From NCBI GenBank assembly GCA_018257865.1, contig JAEUBA010000007.1:248001-312000 (forward strand): 64,000 nucleotides of DNA, read 5' to 3'. The position numbers were made by a program, and so were the translations under genes. Numbering within the stretch: position 1 is the stretch's first letter; each line of letters starts with the position of its first letter. The notes under the pieces are model-generated. The model did no database searches. It had not been told where the DNA came from and saw only the letters and a list, made by a program, of their open reading frames with translations. This document shows positions 1 through 10,115 of the stretch, piece after piece. The stretch comes from Stereocaulon alpinum (taxonomy: Eukaryota; Ascomycota; Lecanoromycetes; Lecanorales; Stereocaulaceae).

Positions 1-1
1 C

Positions 2-364
2 CAAGCCAAGAAGCTCGACTCATTAGTACCCATAAACCTAGTCGTTTCCCTAATTACACCCGTGAACATTATATTGGGGCGCATAGCGAATCGCTGGGTC
101 CATGCGCCGAGTGGGAGGGTATACAACACAGGTTTCAACAAGCCGAAGGTGGAGGGGAAAGATGATGTGACAGGAGAGCCGTTGACGAAGAGGGAGGATG
201 ATGGGGAGGAGACATGGAGGGCGCGGCTGAAGAAGTTCGAGGAGACAAGTGAGCCGCTTTTGGAGCATTATGAGAGGAAGGGGGTGTTGTGGAGGGTGGA
301 AGGGAAGAGCAGTGATGAGATTAGTCCGAAGCTTTTTGGGGAGTTTGAGACGAGGTTTTGTTAG
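2..364 (+). CDS. Adenylate kinase (GTP:AMP phosphotransferase type), C-terminal part
   Basis: Phosphoryl transfer between a nucleoside triphosphate and AMP; the closest match from memory is the mitochondrial-matrix AK3/ADK2 branch. The frame is open from base 2 to a TAG at 362-364, so the 5' part lies outside the window. Visible are the helix and beta strand before the LID (LVVSLITP, VNIILGRI), the LID start RWVHAPSGRVYN, then DDVTGEPL and KREDD, and a C-terminal helix ending GEFETRFC. These are the hallmark LID segments of long-form adenylate kinases, and no Zn cysteines are seen in the visible LID. The P-loop must be upstream. No intron is needed in the visible part. The exact paralogue (ADK1 or ADK2) is inferred; the family is secure. 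Confidence 0.88.
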   Translation, partial: QAKKLDSLVPINLVVSLITPVNIILGRIANRWVHAPSGRVYNTGFNKPKVEGKDDVTGEPLTKREDDGEETWRARLKKFEETSEPLLEHYERKGVLWRVEGKSSDEISPKLFGEFETRFC

Positions 365-646
365 GTTGCATTGCATTGCATTGCGTTGGCGATTTGCTTC
401 GCTGGACATACGTTTCGAGGCGGTATTCATACCCTTATCCTCAACCTTGACCCCAAGGGTACTTATTCAACACAAAGAAATTATTGTACATGACTCCGGT
501 CGTTCCATGGGCTTCAGAAGATGTCTGACTGCGCCGTTATTAGTTCGCTCATATGTCGGTGCTGGCCGATCACTGTATCAAGAAGCTGTCTAAATCTCTG
601 ACAGGAAACCACGAACTCCATAAACGATGCATGGAAATCTTTTGCC

Positions 647-2024
647 CTATAAATCATCCCTGTCATCATCGCTTGGCAACGTCTCCAATAACTCCTCGAT
701 TGTGCTGATAAGCTCATCAATATTCGGCCTCTCTGCCGGCTCAACCTTCAAACACCTCCTGACAATGTCTTTGACCCCATCATTAATGTCCCCAGGCTTT
801 GGTGCCTCTGCCTCCCCATTAGCAACCTTCTGTTTCCCTTTCGCTTCCTTCTTTGGACCCTCGTCAGGGAATCTCCAATCACCACCAAGGACACAGATAC
901 TTAAGCTCCCGCCTGTCTCTTCACTCCTGGCTTCGAATGGACTCTTCCCCGTCAAGCATGCATATAATGTACAACCCAGGCTCCAGATATCGACTTTCGT
1001 ATCTATGACGCTGCCCGTCTTGACGTCGAAGAGTTCGGGTGCACGGTAGGGCATTGTAGAGTGTTCGGCGGCGGTGTCTTGAACAGCAAGCGCGAGGGAG
1101 CGGGATGTTATCGGTGTAGGAGAGGGAGCGAGGGATCCAAGATCCATGAGTATGGGTGTTTTGCCGTCGTCAGCGATCATGATGTTTCCTATGTAGTCTA
1201 TCAGCATGACCAAAAGAGTCCCAGTATTGAATTAGAACATACCAGGTTTTATATCCCGATGCGCGTACGCTCTCGGTTCTCCCTCTCCCAAACCTTCCTG
1301 AGACCGTGTGACTTCACCTTCCATTAGTGGCTGCTGTTCTACTTCCTCCTGATTCACCTCTGACTCTCGTCGTCTTTGTCGCTGTTTGTTCTTTCTAGCC
1401 GCGTCTTGGTCTGCTTCTGCTGCCTCTTGTCTCACGCCTTTCGCTTTCTTTTGTGATGCAGCTCCTCCTGGCGCGCCCTTCACCCTGTATTGATGCATTG
1501 CCTTCAGAGCCCTCGCTACACCTAGGAATAGTATCATCAATCTCCTCTCTGGAAATCTCGAATGATTGACCAAATTCGCATTTATGGCATCTTGAAGATT
1601 TCCCCTTCGGTAGTAGGGTAGGAGTATGTAAACAGTCTTGCTGCCCGGATCCGATTTGTCCTTTGCAGACACTACCGAATGGTCGATGGAGTGTATGATA
1701 TTGGGATGTGGCGAGAAGAGTGTGTAAGCTTCCACTTCTTTGAGGGCAAGGGAGACAGATTCTTGGCCAAAGGGGCAGCGGATCTTTTTCAGAGCGTATA
1801 GTTGGGATGTGGATGTGTCTTGAACTAGGTAAACGTATGAGAAGCCGCCCTAACATGCCCATTGTCAGAGACATACGCACAAACCGGTAATCGCAAGCTT
1901 GCGACTGGGGGCTTACTTCACCCAGTAGGTGCTGCATCTTGAAACTTCGATTGTTGATCTTCAGCTGCGGAGATCCTGGAAAACAGAACATGCAATTGGT
2001 GAGAGAGTAGAGGAGGTCCATCAT
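647..2024 (-). CDS. STK16/ENV7-like serine/threonine protein kinase (NAK family)
   Basis: Predicted membrane-associated kinase of the NAK family; yeast Env7 acts at the vacuole. Three exons: 2024-1917, 1849-1243 and 1188-647, giving 418 aa. The glycine loop LGEGGFSYVY (about residues 34-43) spans intron 1, the VAIK lysine is near K57, HRDIKPGN (about 232-240) spans intron 2, the DFG motif reads DLG as in STK16, and YRAPE follows near 286-290. A charged low-complexity insert of about 60 residues lies just before the HRD motif. The N-terminus has Cys-Met-Phe-Cys, a plausible palmitoylation site by analogy with Env7. Start chosen at Met-Met (2024); in-frame starts farther up (to 2081) are possible. 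It is divergent from NOP14, 385 bp apart. Confidence 0.88.
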
Positions 2025-2409
2025 GACTTGTGACATGGCGCCGAGGGAGGTATGCTGTCGCTGCTGCAGGCCAGCCGACATGAGAAGGGTGCGTGGCTAT
2101 GCAAGCTTCGTCGATCTGTCCCTTCAATGTTCTTCAAGGTGGGCATCAGAGAACCATATTAGATATACCCAGAACGATATCTTTCAAGAGGATGGCTCAT
2201 TCAAGATGAGTGGTAAAATCCACGAGCATGCTGTTGAGGTCTTGGAGCTCAGCTCCAGACAAGGGCCCATGTAGCCCTAGGGCTAACACTCTTATGAACG
2301 TGTAGAAGACAGATGCCGAAGTTTAGCCAGGCACAATATCTTCGTTAAACCTCTCTATAAACACCGCGCACATTGTATCTCGCGATAGCGAGTGAGGAAA
2401 TCTCCAGAC
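2025..2409. promoter_or_regulatory. Shared intergenic region between the kinase gene and NOP14
   Basis: 385 bp between two divergent start codons, so it must hold both promoters. The NOP14-proximal end has a weak TATA-like stretch (CTATAAAC near 2355). No factor site is claimed. Confidence 0.5.
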
Positions 2410-5208
2410 ATGCCCCCCTCACAGCTCAAAAGGCTCAGAACTTCATTACGAGAGCAAGGCGTGGTTGGACCTCAAAAGTCGAAGAAGCAGAAAAAGCAAG
2501 CCAGCCAGAATGGAGCATTGAAGGAAAGCAAGATACAGCGCAATGCAGCTCTACAAGGAATTCGAGAGCATTTCAATCCATTCGAAGTCAAGGCAACGCC
2601 AAAGGCGAAGTATGATTTTGCCAGTAACAGAAACGTCGCAGGCAGGGTGGCAAAGGGCGCAATTTCTAGACCTGGGGTTACTAAGGGCTTGGGGGAAGAG
2701 GATCGCCGAAGGACGCTACTTGTTGAGATGCAACGACGGAAGAAGGTGGGAGGTATCCTGGATCGGCGATTTGGCGAAAACGACCCTACAATGACACCTG
2801 AAGAGAAAGCACTGGAGCGATTTGTGGAGGAGAAGCAACGTAAAAACAAAAAGGGCTCTCTCTTCGATCTGGAAGATGCGGAGGACGATGACGAGCTTAC
2901 ACATTTTGGACAAGCTCTGTCTTTCGATCGGTCTGATAAGGTGGACGACTTCAATGAGGCAGATCTAGGGGGCCCGGACGAGGAGGGACCTGATGGCTCT
3001 TCTGAAGAGAGACCTCAAAAGCGGCGGAGACTCTCAAATACTGCTGCGTCAAGCGAAGATTTTTCGGATGGGGGGGACAACGTAAAGCCCGAGATACGAA
3101 AATCGAAAAAAGAAGTCATGGCGGAGGTCATTGCCAAGTCAAAGCTGCACAAATACGAGCGGCAACAAGCAAAGGAAGACGACGATGACCTCCGGGCAGA
3201 ATTGGACAAAGGTCTTCCAGACCTCTACGCACTCATGAGCGCACCTACAAGACTGGGTTCTCCACCGTCAGCGCCAATTGCTGGTATGAACCCTGATAGA
3301 CTGGCTTTACTCAATGGCACAGAACGCTCCAAAGCCGACAAGGAATACGATGAGCGATTACGGCAAATGGCTATGGACCAACGAGCTAAGCCAACACTGC
3401 GCACCTTGACTGAAGAGGAGAAGCTGCAGCAAGAGGCTCAAAGGCTAAAGGAGCTGGAAGGACAGAGGCTCCGTAGAATGAAAGGAGAGCTAGATGAAAG
3501 TGACTTGGATGCCGAAAAAGAAGTGCAAGCCCCTAATGGTGATGAGGACCCCGAGCGAGATGAGGAAGATAACTTTGGTCTTGGTCCTGGCTTGGTTGGG
3601 GAACGTCAGAGTCGAGAGCTGGGTGTCGAAGACGAAGACGAGTTTGTAATTGAAGACAATTTGTCAGCCAGCGGCTCTGAGCTCGATACCTCGGATGCTG
3701 ATGAGGCCGATGAAGCTGAAGCCGAGTCAAGTGATGACGATGATCAAGAATTTGTTCAAGGCTTGCTATCGAAGGAAGACGCTGGTAGGGAAGGCTTTAG
3801 CTTCTCAAAAGATGAAGCTAGCATAGCTATGGCCAATGGGGCGACTGGTGAAATAGCATACACCTACAGATGCCCGGAGACCCATGACGACCTTCTTGAG
3901 ATCGTGAGGCATATTGCTATCCAAGACCTGCCGACGGTGGTGCAAAGAATTCGAGCGCTGTATCATCCCAAGCTGGCTAGCGAGAACAAGGCGAAGCTCT
4001 CAACATTTGCAACAATCCTGGTAGACCACATATCGTACCTGGCTGACCAACCCAGGCACCCACCCTTCGCTGTATTGGAAGCATTGATCCGCCACATACA
4101 CTCTTTGGCAAAGACATTCCCAGAGGAAATCGGCCGTCAATTCCGCTCACATCTAAAGTCACTCCATGAGCTACGACCGAATGCTCCAACCCCTGGCGAC
4201 CTAGTTGTACTTACAGCCATTGCTTCTATCTTTCCTACATCGGATCATTTCCACCAGGTGGTCACCCCAGCAATACTCTGCATAACAAGATGTCTGGGGC
4301 AAAAAATCCCACAGTCTTTGAGTGATCTAGTTGTAGGAACTTACCTTGTTACTCTTTGTCTCCAATACCAAAGACTGTCGAAGAGATACATGCCTGAAGT
4401 GGTCAATTATACCCTGAATACGCTTTGGGCGCTGTCGCCAGGAAGGACAAAGCAGACTAGAATAGGATCATTTCCTCATCATAGTTCACCCGAGTCCCTA
4501 CGCCTTTCGTCCATCACAGCAGAAAGCAGACAGCTACACTTTTGGGACGTGGTTCCTGAGTCAAACGAGAATGGTGGCAGGGACAGTGTTAAAGAAAAAG
4601 GAAGGGAAGAAGTTGACGATGATGATGATGATGTTAATGAAAGTCTGAAAGCTGCACTCCTAGACACGCACATCGCCCTTATCAACAACATGATAGACCT
4701 ATGGGCCGGTAAAGCAGCCTTTTGCGAGGCTTTCGCTACTGTACATATGAAGCTACAGCAGCTAGAATCAGGGTCTGCCCTTGGCTATCTCAGAGCCGTG
4801 ACTAAAACAAGACTACGCGAGACATCAATCAAATTGAATCGACATCTTCAGGAATCCATGGCTGCGCGCACGCCACTCCGCCTTCACAAACACAAACCCC
4901 TAGCCATCAAGACCTCGATACCCAAATTCGAAGAATCCTACAACCCAGACAAGCACTACGACCCTGACCGCGATCGTGCTGAAATGTCCAAGCTAAAAGC
5001 AGAATATAAGCGCGAACGGAAGGGAGCGTTGAGAGAGCTGAGGAAGGACGCTAACTTCATTGCGCGAGAGAGCTTGAGGGAGAAGAAGGAGAGGGACAGT
5101 GCTTATGAAAAGAAGTATAAACGATTGGTTGCTGAGATTCAGGGAGAGGAAGGAAGAGAAGCAAAGAATTATGAGAGAGAGAAGGGGATGAGAAAGGGAA
5201 GGAAGTAG
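2410..5208 (+). CDS. NOP14: Nucleolar complex protein 14 (SSU processome)
   Basis: Nucleolar assembly factor for the 40S ribosomal subunit, needed for 18S rRNA maturation within the SSU processome. A single exon encodes 932 aa; the start at MPPSQLKRL is preferred over an upstream GTG because fungal Nop14 proteins begin this way. Visible in order: a basic lysine-rich N-terminus; the conserved segment NPFEVK followed by KYDF and GRVAKGAISRPGV; RRRTLLVEMQRRKK and GGILDRRFGENDPTMTPEEKALERF; the SLFDLED acidic patch with LTHFGQALSF; long acidic stretches (residues about 370-460); a helical repeat-like C-terminal half; and a strongly basic tail ending KGMRKGRK. Length and composition fit the family. 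A run of Asp codons (GAT repeats, about 4616-4635) gives a poly-acid loop. Confidence 0.96.
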   Translation: MPPSQLKRLRTSLREQGVVGPQKSKKQKKQASQNGALKESKIQRNAALQGIREHFNPFEVKATPKAKYDFASNRNVAGRVAKGAISRPGVTKGLGEEDRRRTLLVEMQRRKKVGGILDRRFGENDPTMTPEEKALERFVEEKQRKNKKGSLFDLEDAEDDDELTHFGQALSFDRSDKVDDFNEADLGGPDEEGPDGSSEERPQKRRRLSNTAASSEDFSDGGDNVKPEIRKSKKEVMAEVIAKSKLHKYERQQAKEDDDDLRAELDKGLPDLYALMSAPTRLGSPPSAPIAGMNPDRLALLNGTERSKADKEYDERLRQMAMDQRAKPTLRTLTEEEKLQQEAQRLKELEGQRLRRMKGELDESDLDAEKEVQAPNGDEDPERDEEDNFGLGPGLVGERQSRELGVEDEDEFVIEDNLSASGSELDTSDADEADEAEAESSDDDDQEFVQGLLSKEDAGREGFSFSKDEASIAMANGATGEIAYTYRCPETHDDLLEIVRHIAIQDLPTVVQRIRALYHPKLASENKAKLSTFATILVDHISYLADQPRHPPFAVLEALIRHIHSLAKTFPEEIGRQFRSHLKSLHELRPNAPTPGDLVVLTAIASIFPTSDHFHQVVTPAILCITRCLGQKIPQSLSDLVVGTYLVTLCLQYQRLSKRYMPEVVNYTLNTLWALSPGRTKQTRIGSFPHHSSPESLRLSSITAESRQLHFWDVVPESNENGGRDSVKEKGREEVDDDDDDVNESLKAALLDTHIALINNMIDLWAGKAAFCEAFATVHMKLQQLESGSALGYLRAVTKTRLRETSIKLNRHLQESMAARTPLRLHKHKPLAIKTSIPKFEESYNPDKHYDPDRDRAEMSKLKAEYKRERKGALRELRKDANFIARESLREKKERDSAYEKKYKRLVAEIQGEEGREAKNYEREKGMRKGRK

Positions 5209-6205
5209 ATTCCTTGGATAGGCTAATCGACACCATTCACGGACGCTAATTGCACCCACGGTTCCTCCCATCGATTGAAGTTGAAGACAGGGGGAATGCT
5301 TGAAGTTTAAAGAGTAATTTTCTTGTGTCGCTCCTGAGCGTTGACCGCGCTATTCCCCAGTAGTGACACCGTCTCCAAAACGGCGTGTAACAGAGCACCG
5401 ACTCTGCCTGACCGCCTCATTGTCTCCCTTACTACCTACTCCCTCGAAGTGAGTTCGACATTGCTAATTATAGCCCAAAGGGCCAGGGGTTCAAAATCTA
5501 TGACTGTGCTCCCACCCGTGCTCGCCAAAAGTCCAATGTGTTTCATTCCGTGCTATGCTTGGCATGGAAATGCATGGTTCACATATGCTCGAAACGTGGG
5601 GCTCTGCTTTAACATGCCCATAATATGCTAGAGATGTAAACTCCGTGGCGGTGAACATGCTGCAATGGTTGTGCTTGGTTGTAGAAGGCTCTTGTGACCC
5701 CCTTATAGCCCAACAGGGATATAGAATTGCCAGTGTGCAAGTGTCACAAGTACGGTACTACCGTATGCACGATTATCAAGTATGGACAGGACAAGTTGCC
5801 TCCCCCTTCTATCATACAGCAAACTTGTCTCATTTTACCTTCCATGTCCAAGACTACAACATACAAAGACCTCCAGCGTTTTTTTATCATAGTAGCCAAG
5901 TCTCCAAATTTTACATTCGCTCTTGCCGTTTATAACGCGAATTGACTCAAATGCATCAAGTAAACGAACCAACCTTAAAAAAGGATACTCCTCATTCTCA
6001 CTCATACTTCACAGCATATGATTTATCCCATGCTTTGACATGCAACACATTTTCAGATTTCAGGACGCAGCATTCCAGTCCTAAAAATAGTGTGGAGGAG
6101 AGATTCCCCTCTCTCTCGTCGCTGGTCCAGATAGCACCTCATGGCGCTCCAACGCATACGACTCCCGTGACTTCGGTGTCTTTGCAGACTCGCATTTTCG
6201 TCGCT
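5209..6205. other. Intergenic DNA upstream of the 6206 gene
   Basis: 997 bp with no recognisable gene. Open frames on the plus strand (for example 5645-5935) have no family resemblance. The right part, from about 5951, is open in frame with the next gene and could be extra coding sequence or its 5' leader. Confidence 0.5.
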
Positions 6206-8275
6206 ATGGACGGCGAAAACCCTTGCTCAGGAACACCAGTCGTCCCTGACAGATCTCCACCACGAAAGAACTTTGCTCTTCCAAGGTCATCTCAGAGCCG
6301 CAACACCAAGGAAAAGCCGAATCGCAAGAGGTCTCCCAAGGGATTGCCATCGAAACAGGGATCGAAAAACCATGCACCACCAAAGCAAAATACCTCTATG
6401 CAGCCGCCTTCTTCCAAGCGCCGAAAAGCAGGCCCTGGATATAAGAGGTTGGGGAAGATTATCGATGAGATCGCCAGGAGGTGCAAAGAACGGGACAAGG
6501 AAACGAAAGCATGCCCACGCTTCACACCCATCAGTGCACCAACAAACATAGCAAACTCAAGCGGTTTCGAGGATACTCCAATGGATGAAGCCCCTCCACT
6601 TTGCCACGCTAAGACTCTTCAAAATCCTAACGCTGTGGACGACGCCGAAAGTGATGACGACTCTCCCTCTGCCATGGAAATTCTGCAGCGATGTGCCAGG
6701 GAAGCAGCACCATCACCATCACCAACAAATCACATAGTTCCACCCTGCCAACCATGCCACCCAAGCTTGGGCTTTACACCCATCAACGGAGTGAGGCACA
6801 GCGCATATTTGCGCGATTCTGAGGACACACCAATGGATGATATTCCCTCAATCGCTCGCCCTAAGACTCCTGAGACCTCTCCACCCCGTAGGTCAATGTT
6901 CTCTGGCAAAAAAAATTGGAAGTGGGCTGACTGGTTCCCCTTTAAAGTCGAATTGTCGGCAGGTGCAGAGAAACCCCCTCAAATGCGAGCTTGGGAAGCT
7001 CTTGACTGCCGGCAACGTGCCGTAGCAGAGCTCGGATTGAAATATCCTGCAGCTCCCAAGACTCCTACTCCTCACAAATCTCCCGATGATCGCAACATCT
7101 TGAACGATTCTAATGACTGCAGATTCTCAGTCGTTTCGACCTTGAAAAGGCCTTCGAAAGAGTCCGACGACAGTACTAGTTCAAGGAAAAGCACGGACGA
7201 TATCTCTCCACCGAATGATAGCCCTGAGGAACCCACCCTCCCGTCACTCGAGCTCGGATCCTATAGAGATCTCGAGAACGGGCGCTGGAATATTTTCCAA
7301 TCTACCCGCCAGGTTCAATCAGATCGCGATTCGCAGAACTCTGACGACAGTACTGATTCAAACGCCAGCACCGACGAGACCACTCCACCGACAAACAGCC
7401 CTGAGGAATCCACCTTCCCGCCGTACGAATTGGGATCTTACAGAGAACTCGTTAAAGCCCGCGAGGAAGAATCTCACGCCATCCGCCAGGTTCCGTCAAA
7501 CCCTACTCCTAGACAGAACTCGTACAGGCGAGTCGCAATGTCAGCTCCACGTCTGCCACTTACCGATATGACTGAGCAACATACCGGTGGTACTGCCACT
7601 GAGGGTAGTAGTAACACAATGAGAATGACGCATCATGCCAGTCAGCTAAACAACCCCATTGCAGGACCCCGACATCCCCTACACGAGGGGTCATTGCATA
7701 ACAATGTCGTCCCAGGTCAGGAGGACCACGCGGCTTCAAATTACGAAGCCCCTGAGAATGGCAATGTCCCAAAGTTATCATCCGAGAGAGCCACAATGCC
7801 AAACCAGGTGCATCTGCCACACCTGGGCGAACTTTTGTCACCTCCGCAGAACCTCCCACCGTTGAGCGAAGCCTTGAATACTACCGGGCTCCATCATGCT
7901 CGGAACCGCAGCCATGGATTCGTACGTCCAGATGTTGATGAAAAATGGTATAAACCTGTCACCCTTCCACTACCTCAAACCCCTAACAATCCGACCAACG
8001 CGGATTTCCCCGATCACAATCTATGGCGCAATCACCGCGAGGGAAATACCAGAGGCGTCCTTCCAGATATAGGTGAAACAAAACGCTGGATTAGGCTTCC
8101 CGATGGCGGGTCTGCCTTGGCAACTGGACCCAATCCTCCTGGACCTCCTATGAAGCCCTTTGATAATCGAAAGGCGGAGGATGCTGCTCAAGAGCAATGG
8201 CAAGCCATGGTGAGGGCGCGAGAGGCGAAGGAATCGAACGAAACGATGGGGTGGAACACGTCGAACGACTTGTGA
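6206..8275 (+). CDS. Disordered Pro/Ser-rich hypothetical protein with internal repeats
   Basis: I do not recognise this 689-aa protein. It is almost entirely polar and proline-rich, with no membrane segment or signal peptide. The N-terminal 90 residues are basic (KPNRKRSPKG, SSKRRKAGPG), suggesting nuclear localisation. Two units share the core EDTPMD followed by a proline-rich tail (about residues 124-130 and 210-216). A second duplication repeats a block of about 50 residues: (T/S)PP..(D/N)SPEE(P/S)T.P..ELGSYR(D/E)L, near residues 340-380 and 395-440. Start taken at ATG 6206 after a likely leader; the frame is open from an ATG at 5951, which would add 85 residues. Coding status is supported by length, codon regularity and the repeats being in frame. 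Possibly a lineage-restricted regulatory protein; function unknown. Confidence 0.65.
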   Translation: MDGENPCSGTPVVPDRSPPRKNFALPRSSQSRNTKEKPNRKRSPKGLPSKQGSKNHAPPKQNTSMQPPSSKRRKAGPGYKRLGKIIDEIARRCKERDKETKACPRFTPISAPTNIANSSGFEDTPMDEAPPLCHAKTLQNPNAVDDAESDDDSPSAMEILQRCAREAAPSPSPTNHIVPPCQPCHPSLGFTPINGVRHSAYLRDSEDTPMDDIPSIARPKTPETSPPRRSMFSGKKNWKWADWFPFKVELSAGAEKPPQMRAWEALDCRQRAVAELGLKYPAAPKTPTPHKSPDDRNILNDSNDCRFSVVSTLKRPSKESDDSTSSRKSTDDISPPNDSPEEPTLPSLELGSYRDLENGRWNIFQSTRQVQSDRDSQNSDDSTDSNASTDETTPPTNSPEESTFPPYELGSYRELVKAREEESHAIRQVPSNPTPRQNSYRRVAMSAPRLPLTDMTEQHTGGTATEGSSNTMRMTHHASQLNNPIAGPRHPLHEGSLHNNVVPGQEDHAASNYEAPENGNVPKLSSERATMPNQVHLPHLGELLSPPQNLPPLSEALNTTGLHHARNRSHGFVRPDVDEKWYKPVTLPLPQTPNNPTNADFPDHNLWRNHREGNTRGVLPDIGETKRWIRLPDGGSALATGPNPPGPPMKPFDNRKAEDAAQEQWQAMVRAREAKESNETMGWNTSNDL

Positions 8276-8681
8276 GCTGTCAGCGTATGCACTCGGCCTA
8301 ATCCTTTCGATCACTGCTGATGTCAATATGAATAGCTTCCCACCCAACTTATGCAGTCGTCACCAAAGCCGTACAACACGAACTTTGATGCAGTGACGGA
8401 GATGATATCGAAACGAACCGACAGACACGAATGAAATCCTGGAAGGTTTTGGGTTATAGTGACGCCGATACCCAGACTGCAGTATTGGATGAAATGCGAT
8501 AGACGCAATTTGGTACTCACACTCTACACTCAGGAGGGACCCAATATTTCCACTGCACAGACATTGGAGACGCATGATGTACCTACCACACGATCTACAG
8601 TCCTAACGAAAATCGATTGGGTATCTTCGCATCCAATATTCACAAAATCGCATACTCTGATGCACACCGCCATCGTAGTAT
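8276..8681. other. Convergent 3' intergenic spacer
   Basis: 406 bp between the ends of two convergent genes. It should hold both 3' UTRs and polyadenylation sites. Nothing else is seen. Confidence 0.5.
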
Positions 8682-9520
8682 TCACTCCCCAACCCCACCT
8701 CTCGCATACGTAATCTTCAACCTCTTCGGCCCCTTCCCCTGATCTTCCTCATCCTCCTTATCACTCCTCTTAGTCCCCTTCTTCATGCCCTGTCCCGCCT
8801 TTATACTCGTAGAACTAGTAGGCGTAGCATGATTACTATCTCTAGCCGAAAGTGGTAGATTCGGATGTCCAGATACGGGTGTAGATGCATGTGGCGTTGT
8901 CTGCGCCGATGAAGTGGGTGAAAGCTCCTGAGACCCCCAGAAACCATCAGCTCCTCTCTTCTTCATCCCTCAAAGCACTCCAATCACCCAACCTAGAGCA
9001 GATAGAGGGGAGACGGGGGGCAACGCACCCTCATAAAACTAGCCGAGCTCCTACTAAACACCCTATCAGCATCCACAACCTGTGCCTTCCTTCTACTCGT
9101 CGTCCCTGCGCCTCCTCCACCCGCTCCTCCACCACCTACACCTGTGCCGGTCGTGGTGGAGCCTTTGATGTAATTGTCGAATCCTTTAATTATGTTGCCT
9201 GCGCCTGTCTCTTCTAGGTAGGAGGATTCGTAGCGGTAGATTTGGTCTTCGAGTTGAGCCTGTGGGGAAGGGGGTTATTAGCGAGCGATTGGGGGCAGTG
9301 GTATGGGAGATTCGGAGGCTTTGGGGACGGAGAAGAGTGGAGGAGATAGAGGAGGGAGGAAGGGAGGAGGGGGATGGAAGAGAAGGGTACGTACCATGGT
9401 CTTATCTAGCATTCGCTTTTTCTGGAGGGTTTCGCGGAGGTCGCGCTTTAGTTTCTCGTAGTAGGGGACGCCACGGGTTGCGTCTGCGGAAGCTGATGTT
9501 GGGGGGACGTTTTCTGCCAT
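8682..9520 (-). CDS. EAF6: Histone acetyltransferase complex subunit EAF6
   Basis: Small shared subunit of NuA4 and NuA3-type histone acetyltransferase complexes, nuclear. Exons: 9520-9395, 9259-9029 and about 8960-8682, giving 211 aa. The first exon has YYEKLKRDLRETLQKKRMLD and the second starts AQLEDQIYRYESSYLEET, followed by GNIIKGFDNYIKG: the conserved coiled-coil and FDNY motif that define Eaf6. A Gly-rich linker leads to ADRVFSRSSASFMR. The last exon is low-complexity, ending in a basic KGPKRLKITYARG-type tail. The last acceptor is uncertain: cutting at the AG before AAGAGAGG (intron 9028-8961) keeps frame, and one AAG later (8957) also works; the AG before GGATGA would give an immediate stop. 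Confidence 0.93.
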
Positions 9521-10115
9521 GTTGGAGTAGTCCTGCAGGCGGTATCTGCGCTGCTTGTAGTGTTGGGTGGAGAAGTAGTTGAGAAGTTTGAGGTGTTCGT
9601 GCGTGCAGAGTGAAGTCGGCCTCGCTCGGCTAAAGTTGGCAAGTAGAAGGGTACCTACCCGGGGGTCTGGAACCCTCTAGGTATCGGCCGCCCGGGCCGC
9701 CCCTGAACTCGGCTTAGAGCCTGTCAGTTGGGGTATGGTTGAGGTCGCTAGCGAGCCGTCTTAGGGTTTAATTGACAATTTGAGGGGTCCAACTCTTCGG
9801 GTGTGTTTCAAGGGTTACATGTCCGGCCGCAGTTTGGACGTCTCAATTCACGGCACTGACGAGGCAAGCCAGCTACCAAAATACGATACGAGTAAACTTC
9901 GGAGCTCACTGAGGGTCAAGGCGGCATGGACATTTGGTAGTCGAGCTAAGAATCTAGAGTCTTTACGCCGAGCTAGGCAGCCTCGCAGCCCCATGGATCG
10001 GATCAGGAATTGTTCCTCTATTGATTGCTCAACATAGCTACGGATACACGACGTGTAGCCGGCGGCTAGCTGGCTCTTCACAGTAGCGATCTATCCTGTA
10101 TTGCCTTGGAGCGTT
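9521..10115. other. Intergenic DNA with a GC-rich island
   Basis: 595 bp between the EAF6 start and the transporter pseudogene 3' end. About 9655-9720 is unusually GC-rich, with CCCGGG twice and GGCCGCCC. No gene was recognised. The open frame at 9780-10037 has no family resemblance. Confidence 0.45.

Noticed and set aside
2392..2409. Upstream GTG start for NOP14
   Set aside because: MPPSQLKRL at 2410 matches the family N-terminus and uses ATG.
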